DNA of 64,000 nt from Diaporthe sp. PMI_573 (taxonomy: Eukaryota; Ascomycota; Sordariomycetes; Diaporthales; Diaporthaceae), in the NCBI GenBank assembly GCA_021399435.1, contig JAJTUP010000011.1:1302001-1366000 (forward strand), given 5' to 3'. Positions within the stretch are counted from its first letter, which is position 1, and the number at the start of each line of letters is the position of its first letter. Below are positions 58,491 through 64,000 of this stretch, piece after piece. A program made the position numbers and the translations under genes. The notes below the pieces were generated by a model that searched no databases, was not told the DNA's origin, and worked only from the letters and a program-made list of their open reading frames with translations.

Positions 58491-60283
58491 ATGCCTCGAA
58501 GGGCAGCTTCCTCATCTGTTGCAGCAGGCGACGATGCCCAGCAGCGAAATGGTCCTCTCTCGAAACTCCTCAATGACCACGACTTTGCCGACACGTTCCA
58601 GGGCGAGGTAAGTCATCTAAATATCCCGTTTGGGTCGTGCATGTCCCTTCTTCATCCCTGGCCGTTCTAGGATGGAAAACCTGCATGTGACGTGCCTGCA
58701 TCCACCAGTCTTTGCGTCACGCCACATCCACATTTCATCTCCCGAGTCGCAATCACTCATCAGACCCACTCTTAACTGACACTGCATCCTCTCAGACCTC
58801 ATCCAAGCTCGGTCGCAGGATGGCCAGCGCGCCACACGGCGATGCAGATGGCGATGCCGACATGACTGTGGAGGACGGCCGCAACGGCAGCGCGACGGCC
58901 GCCGCGAATGGATCAGCCAACGGCGCTGCTGCGTCCCGTCTGCAACGTCGGGGCAGCTTTGACTTCGAGGCCGCGCCGGTGGATCTCAACGAGCTCATGC
59001 TGCGCCAGCTCAAGGAGGACCGTGACGGGCTGCGATACGACGTGGAGTGGACTCGTCACCAGGTCGGCCTTGCTAACATCACGCCCGCCGAGTCTCGCAC
59101 CTACCAGCTGCGCCTGCTGGACCTCGGACACCAGCTGCGCCAGACCAACCACCGCATCCACATGCGAGAGGCCGAGATTCACAACTACCGGTTCGGCCCT
59201 GCTCCCGCTGCATACAATCAGCAGATGTATCCCCCGAATGCCGCCCAGCAGGCCTTCTTCATGAACGCGGAGCCTCCCCAGGAGCGCCGTGGTCCCGGTC
59301 GTCCCCTTGGATCCAAGAACCGCGTCCGGGACTCTTTTGGGCCCTCTTCCACTCCTGGTTCACAGGCCCCGACCAACAATGCTCAGAAGGCTGCTGCTCT
59401 CGCGAGCGCCGGTGCTAAGCGCATCCTGCCCAACGAGATCACTGTGGCGACCCGTAAGTCTGATACCGCCGCACCGTGTGCCTCCTGTTTTGATTGTTTT
59501 ATTCTTCTTGCCTTCTCGATCGATGCTATACTTGATGTCACGTGCGCACATGGCCATCAATTCGAGCTGACCCCTCGTTTAGCGAACGGCGAGACGAGCG
59601 AGTCTACCCCCCTGGCGAAACGACCTCGGGTCGAGGTTGGCTCACCCCTTGGCAGCCCCGCCAAGGATGACGGCAGGATGGCGGTCGAAGCTCACACCGG
59701 CGACACTACTAATGAGGATACCGCCCTGGAGAATGGCGCAGCCGCCGAGGCCAACCCCAACGTCAATAAGACGACCAGGTCCATCCTTGCCGCCCCGACC
59801 CCGTCGACCCCGACTGTCCCATCCATCAACGCCAAGAACAGCAGCGCGCAAGCACAGCACAGCTCCACTGCGGCGGCCATCCGGACGACCCCGGGAGGCA
59901 CCACCGATGAGACGGGCCCAGGTGGCAGCGCGTACCAGCGGCTGGGCCACTGGATGTGCACGCTGTGCACGTCCCAGAAGTACCTGCAGGCCCCGCCGCC
60001 CAAGCAGCCGTCCGAGCCGTCGTCCTGGCCCCTCCGCGACGTCAGTAAGATAGTTACTCACTACACGCGTATGCACGGGGAGCACAACCGCATGGAGCGC
60101 TGCATGGAGCTGGGCACGGCCCTGCAGCAGAACCTCGGCCCCTTCCGCTACTGGATCCAGGAGACGAAGCGCGAGAAGATCCCGCTCGAGGAGGTCCGCG
60201 AGGCCCTCGCCACCCTCCACCGGGGCGAGCTCCCTGATCTCCTGCGGCGCTACTCCACTGCGGCGAGGGCTTTCCCGAGCTAG
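58491..60283 (+). CDS. Putative nuclear C2H2-like zinc-finger protein
   Basis: Three exons: 58491-58607, 58796-59453 and 59583-60283. Introns are 188 and 129 nt; the spliced product is 491 residues. The first half contains helical SFDFEAAPVDLNELMLRQL and RTYQLRLLDLGHQLRQT stretches, which may form a coiled coil. RRGPGRPLGSKNR is an AT-hook-like GRP motif. PLAKRPRVE is a likely nuclear signal. Near the C-terminus HWMCTLCTSQKY followed by IVTHYTRMHGEH gives a Cys2...His2 arrangement (C-x2-C, a spacer of about 32, H-x4-H), longer than a classical C2H2 finger. The final helical region (IPLEEVREALATLHRGELPD) is well ordered. I take it for a DNA-associated nuclear protein conserved in Sordariomycetes; no specific role is known to me. 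Intron 2 has no in-frame stop, so retention would add 43 residues. Confidence 0.75.
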
Positions 60284-61505
60284 AGGATCATAGAGGCCCT
60301 GGGGATTTTTTTGATGGACGGTTGAATTATTGACAATTCAGCGCGGGAAAATCGGTGAGAGCAGCCTCGGTTTGGGGCGGTTCTGGTGTCAGATGACTGT
60401 GTAGAGGACTCGAGGATATGATGGCCAACGGAAGCTGAAGATGAAGCTGGAATGGATGACGAAAGAGCCGTCAAGGTGGAATTCAGCAGGGACGAGTGCG
60501 GACGACAGACAGATGATGGGATGTTGAGTTGGGAGCCCGCACCCTACCTGCCCCGAACCTCGGCTGCAAATTTGCGTCTAGGTACAAAGCTGGTGGCAGC
60601 GAAACTCACAATATCAGCGGCGAAGCACCAATTGATCCGGTGCTCCATCCACGAAAAGAATTACACCAATCCTCTGGGAGCCCCAGCCTCTCCCTGTGTG
60701 TCATTATCGCCATCGGGTTGGCGGTTTTGCGTGGGAGGAATCACGACAACATTTATCGGACGTGGCCCACCCCTCATCTCATGTGCGCATGTCGCACGAG
60801 GTCCAGGCAACAACAGACAAAAGGAGTCTATGGCGAATGACAGGATGGTCACGGCGTTCAGGTCTGGCTTGGGAATCGACTTTGACTTCGAGGGGGGCGT
60901 TTTTTTACGTGTTCATGGCTCCTTTGGGGAGAGGCTCGTTGATTAATCGAGATACTTTTTTTTTGGTCGTGATCCTTGTGTCTTTATTACACAGCCGTGA
61001 CATCACTGCATAACAGTACGCAGTGCTACTGCCCAGGTGCATGTGTTGACCCACCATTTCTGATGTGGGAACTCATGCGTGCTGTAATTCATTTCACCGA
61101 GCCTTCGACTTCTACAATCTGCCTCATGGTTTTGAGCCTCTGGCTTTTACATGTGGCGTTCTTCCAGAATCAGCTCTTGACTCAATCAACATTTGCACAC
61201 AATCCACAGCACCTTCACAGACGACACACATGACCAAAAATATAGGAAGCTATGGGGTGGGGAGCCGTCCGCTCTCCCATCGTTGTCCCTGTAGTTGCTG
61301 GATCAGTAGTTGAGCCGATCGCAATCAGCGGATACCTGGTACTGTATGTTTTGTGTCATTATGGTCTGATCCCCGGAGCGAAAGGGAGTTAAGATGGCAA
61401 AAATTCATCATTCGTGCTGAGTCTGCTTCATTGAGCTTTGGTATAACTATTGCAGTGATACAGTGCTTGGGAAAAGGTTGTATAGGCCTCGGAGCCTACT
61501 ACCCG
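60284..61505. other. Intergenic
   Basis: 3' regions of two convergent genes. No gene supported. Confidence 0.45.
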
Positions 61506-62099
61506 CTACAAACTATGTCTCCAACTTTCCGGGTTATCCTGCACATCTTCAATGCTGCCTTCCACCCTTCCATTTCCAGATAACCGTCTCTGGAACCTGT
61601 CGACCCAGTCTTCAATATCAAGTGCCTCAAAATCAGCCTTGACCATTACTCCAAGCTCGGTGAGCGATTCGCAGGTTTCGCGAAGGCCATGCGCTTGCGG
61701 AGTCCAGGGTATTTGCTCCACAAGCTGCTTCGTGATCCTGCTGGAACGTGAAGAGCAGTTGTGGCTTTTATCCAACAAGCAATTCTCCAGTTGTTTCATC
61801 AACTCATGGGTCATCTCGAGTGGATACCCTTCCGTGGGTAAATACCAAACTCCCTCCTTGGTGGAACTATTGTGGTTTGGGTCTTCAACCCCTTGGTAGG
61901 CGAGTCTGCCGATGACCTGACCGTGTTCCCATCTGTACCAGTCGTCCAAATACTTATGGCTCCTTGCCAGGAGCGAGATCGTCTCTGCATATTCTGCGTC
62001 TTCTCCATGCCATGAGTTCTCAATCTCGGTACCTAGGTATTCTAGTAGTACCTCCACAACAGTGCATGCTGGGAATGCAACTACTAGATAGCCATCCGG
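61506..62099 (-). other. In-frame continuation of the NACHT gene past its TGA
   Basis: On the minus strand, directly after TGA 62102-62100, the same frame stays open for 197 codons to 61506. It looks coding: PDGYLVVAFPACTVVEVLLEY follows at once in two overlapping pieces (PDGYLVVAFPACTVV, EVLLEYLGTEIENSW), then DWYRWEHGQVIGRLAY, LPTEGYPLEMTHELM and a charged C-terminus. Either the stop is a nonsense mutation, or a small intron removes it: a GTGATT...CTAG segment of 51 nt (about 62079-62129) would excise the TGA and keep frame, but its donor is weak. Confidence 0.6.
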
Positions 62100-64000
62100 T
62101 CATGACTCAAGCCCGCGGCAGTAATTCCAATCACTTAGTGTCATCCCCAAGCTCCAAAACCTCTGGACTGGGCTGACGCTAATACCGGAGAATTTGTACG
62201 GGAATAAATGGTGAATCGTATCGCCAAGGTCCGCTGAAAGAGAAAGAAACTGATGCAGGTTTCTTATTACTCTAGATATCTGGTCACCTCGCCACCGTTT
62301 CACGTTCATTGTGGTTGTCAAGTACATGGTAAATGGTGTGCGCGCATCTGCGAACCCAAATGGACTCCATTCTCCCGAGCCAAACGTAGCGCCACGCCAA
62401 TTAGGATCGGCGCCTTCAGAAAGTAGCGTCGTGATCAACGGCTCAGCGGAATACTTGGAGGGGGCGGCGTGATGACCTCCAGGTGGTACCTCTAAAACAT
62501 TTAAAAGAATTTCAGACATTGTCGCCGTCGAAAAACTGCCAATTCTCGGTCTCGGCAAAAGGTACTCGTCGTGAATTATCGCAGCAGCCTTGAGAAAATC
62601 CCGACCCCCACAGAAGCGTTGCCCGTGAACCGTGTGACTGAGCAGCTGACCGGAATTACACAACTTTTCGAAATAAGAGATGGCTCGTGCCCTGTCTGGA
62701 TCTTCAGAGCAAAGAACACCGATGGGATATTGGTCGAAGAGGTTTATGTATTCAGATGCGCCGCTTGAAATGCCCGCATTTGACGAGTCTGCGTCGGCAT
62801 ATAGCTGACTGATTGCCAGCTGAGCTCTGGTCCATGCGAAGAAAAGCGAGGTTTCTGTTGTAGAATCATGCTTCAAAATCTCGGCTCCGTCCACTGTGTT
62901 CAAAAGAAAGTCTTGAGCGGTGCGGTGAATGAAGTGTAGTCTTTTTCGGCCATAGAGAGACCAGAGTGTGCCGTACCGGGAGCCGTACCAACCCATAACC
63001 CGGACACTTTGTCTATCTCGTGACTCACTAGTCTCAATGAGCCCGAAGCAGTACAGATTCAATGCCCTCTCAACTGCTCTGCAATTTTGCAGCAACATTT
63101 CTTCTGGCATAAGACCAAATGGATTGTCGATAGCTTCAAGTAACAGGTCCGCAACCGAGGTTGAAGCGAGCATGAGATGGAGTAATGACGAAGCGAAGGA
63201 TGCGTTTCTACCCGGGCCCCCCTGACTCAGCAGTAGCAGCCTGAAATACAGCGCAGAAATCTGTCGATACGCAAGCGGGTTGTCTTCGCAAGCTCTATCC
63301 CACATGTCTTGATAAAGCTTCGTCAGATCTCCAGGCAATGTCTCTATTCTCTGTCGGATCATTGCGCCTGTATCTCCATATGTGGAACCTTTGTTGATGC
63401 TCCTAATTGCAAGGACGAGCCATAAGAAGACACCTTCGGCTTTGTCCACGAGCAACTCAATGGGATCTCCATGTGTATTGGAATTGGTCCTTCGAGCCTC
63501 GTCGTAGATTGATTCCGTGGATTTCGTGTGATCTCGAGCATATCGCTCCAAGTCAGATCTGGTCAAGTCCTGCAGTCGAAGACGCGAATAGGCTGCTAGG
63601 CGTTTAACCAGTATGGGCTCAGGTCGGCTGGACAAACATAGTTTTACATTCCGGTACCGAGTAAACTCGTCTAGGAGGTCGAGCAGGTTCATAGGCCCGT
63701 CCGAAGGATGAACTTCATCCAAGCCGTCAATGAACATACAAATCTGACGTTCGTAGGAAGATAGGATTTCCAGAAACACTGAGCGAAGTTCTGGAACAGA
63801 CCAGTCGGTATCTGCTTCTTTCATGCCCGAATTTGTGGCTTGGGTTTTCTGAAGAACGTAATTTGTAGCAGTTACACTGTTCTGCAATAGCTGGTATAGC
63901 AGGGAGCAAAGTAAACCCTTGATGTTCTGTTGTATTGGGGTACCCGGGCGCCAGAAGAAATGAGAAATTATCAGAGTCCGCGGGGACCAGGTATTGAGAT
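62100..64000 (-). CDS. NACHT-type STAND/NLR-like protein, 5' end beyond window
   Basis: The minus-strand frame runs from the window edge to TGA 62100. It is open through 64000 (SHFFWRPGTPIQQNIKGLL upstream of the first Met), so the P-loop and N-terminal effector domain lie outside. Visible NACHT features: QICMFIDGLDEVHP is the Walker B strand with the acidic cluster, VKLCLSSRPEP is sensor 1, LRLQDLTRSDLERYARDH and AEGVFLWLVLAIRS follow as in fungal NACHT proteins, and LHFIHRTAQDFLL is the winged-helix-like end. After it there is a helical region with a single ankyrin-like piece (LLSEGADPNW) and no tandem repeats. Fungal STAND proteins act in non-self recognition and programmed cell death. The recognised ligand is unknown. 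Confidence 0.8.
   Translation of the reverse strand, partial: LNTWSPRTLIISHFFWRPGTPIQQNIKGLLCSLLYQLLQNSVTATNYVLQKTQATNSGMKEADTDWSVPELRSVFLEILSSYERQICMFIDGLDEVHPSDGPMNLLDLLDEFTRYRNVKLCLSSRPEPILVKRLAAYSRLRLQDLTRSDLERYARDHTKSTESIYDEARRTNSNTHGDPIELLVDKAEGVFLWLVLAIRSINKGSTYGDTGAMIRQRIETLPGDLTKLYQDMWDRACEDNPLAYRQISALYFRLLLLSQGGPGRNASFASSLLHLMLASTSVADLLLEAIDNPFGLMPEEMLLQNCRAVERALNLYCFGLIETSESRDRQSVRVMGWYGSRYGTLWSLYGRKRLHFIHRTAQDFLLNTVDGAEILKHDSTTETSLFFAWTRAQLAISQLYADADSSNAGISSGASEYINLFDQYPIGVLCSEDPDRARAISYFEKLCNSGQLLSHTVHGQRFCGGRDFLKAAAIIHDEYLLPRPRIGSFSTATMSEILLNVLEVPPGGHHAAPSKYSAEPLITTLLSEGADPNWRGATFGSGEWSPFGFADARTPFTMYLTTTMNVKRWRGDQISRVIRNLHQFLSLSADLGDTIHHLFPYKFSGISVSPVQRFWSLGMTLSDWNYCRGLES

Noticed and set aside
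1..64000. CRISPR arrays, rRNA genes, intact transposons
   Set aside because: No regularly spaced repeats, no rRNA-like stretches, and no transposase, reverse transcriptase or long terminal repeats were seen.

Overview
The window looks like nuclear DNA of a filamentous ascomycete (Pezizomycotina, probably Sordariomycetes). The evidence is short GT-AG introns of about 50-190 nt in most genes, and fungal families throughout: GH55 beta-1,3-glucanase, HsbA, Git3/cAMP-receptor-like GPCR, FunK1 kinase, HET, NACHT/STAND, fungal rhodopsin-domain protein, Zn2Cys6 cluster and UbiA of the meroterpenoid type. An AT-rich, TpA-rich tract and a decayed duplication look like RIP. No rRNA, tRNA, CRISPR array or recognisable transposase was found.

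Layout. Positions 1-7,000 hold a small secreted protein and two truncated genes lying head to head: a hypothetical-protein fragment and a multiply broken GH55 glucanase. Positions 9,000-11,600 hold an intact GPCR and a 2',3'-cyclic nucleotide phosphodiesterase. Positions 12,200-14,800 hold a broken FunK1 kinase and a membrane-protein fragment. Positions 15,600-29,000 are a loose run of minus-strand enzyme and surface genes: alpha/beta hydrolase, HsbA, carboxylesterase, secreted amidohydrolase, a C-terminal UbiA prenyltransferase fragment and an SDR. Positions 30,500-32,700 carry a broken HET gene. Positions 33,800-39,430 carry an orphan gene with an in-frame stop, then a tandem duplication of a single-pass membrane protein gene whose second copy has decayed. 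Positions 39,600-51,300 hold mostly intact regulatory and membrane genes: Myb-like factor, Zn2Cys6 plus bromodomain-like protein, rhodopsin-domain 7TM protein, sugar transporter. Positions 51,300-58,490 are gene-poor and include the AT-rich island. Positions 58,491-60,283 hold a putative nuclear zinc-finger protein, and a NACHT-type gene runs off the right edge.

How it fits together. Intact genes are mostly housekeeping, signalling or nutrient-sensing genes (GPCR, transporter, transcription regulators, CPDase). Broken genes are accessory: secreted glucanase, FunK1, HET, UbiA. In four loci (GH55, HET, the orphan at 33,835 and the NACHT gene) a stop codon sits inside a frame that keeps reading as plausible coding sequence. 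I read most of these as pseudogenisation. For the orphan and the NACHT gene, recoding or an unrecognised intron is not excluded. No complete biosynthetic cluster is present.

Product calls come from reading protein motifs by eye. Splice sites were placed by GT/AG (one GC/AG) plus frame continuity. No database or expression data were available.
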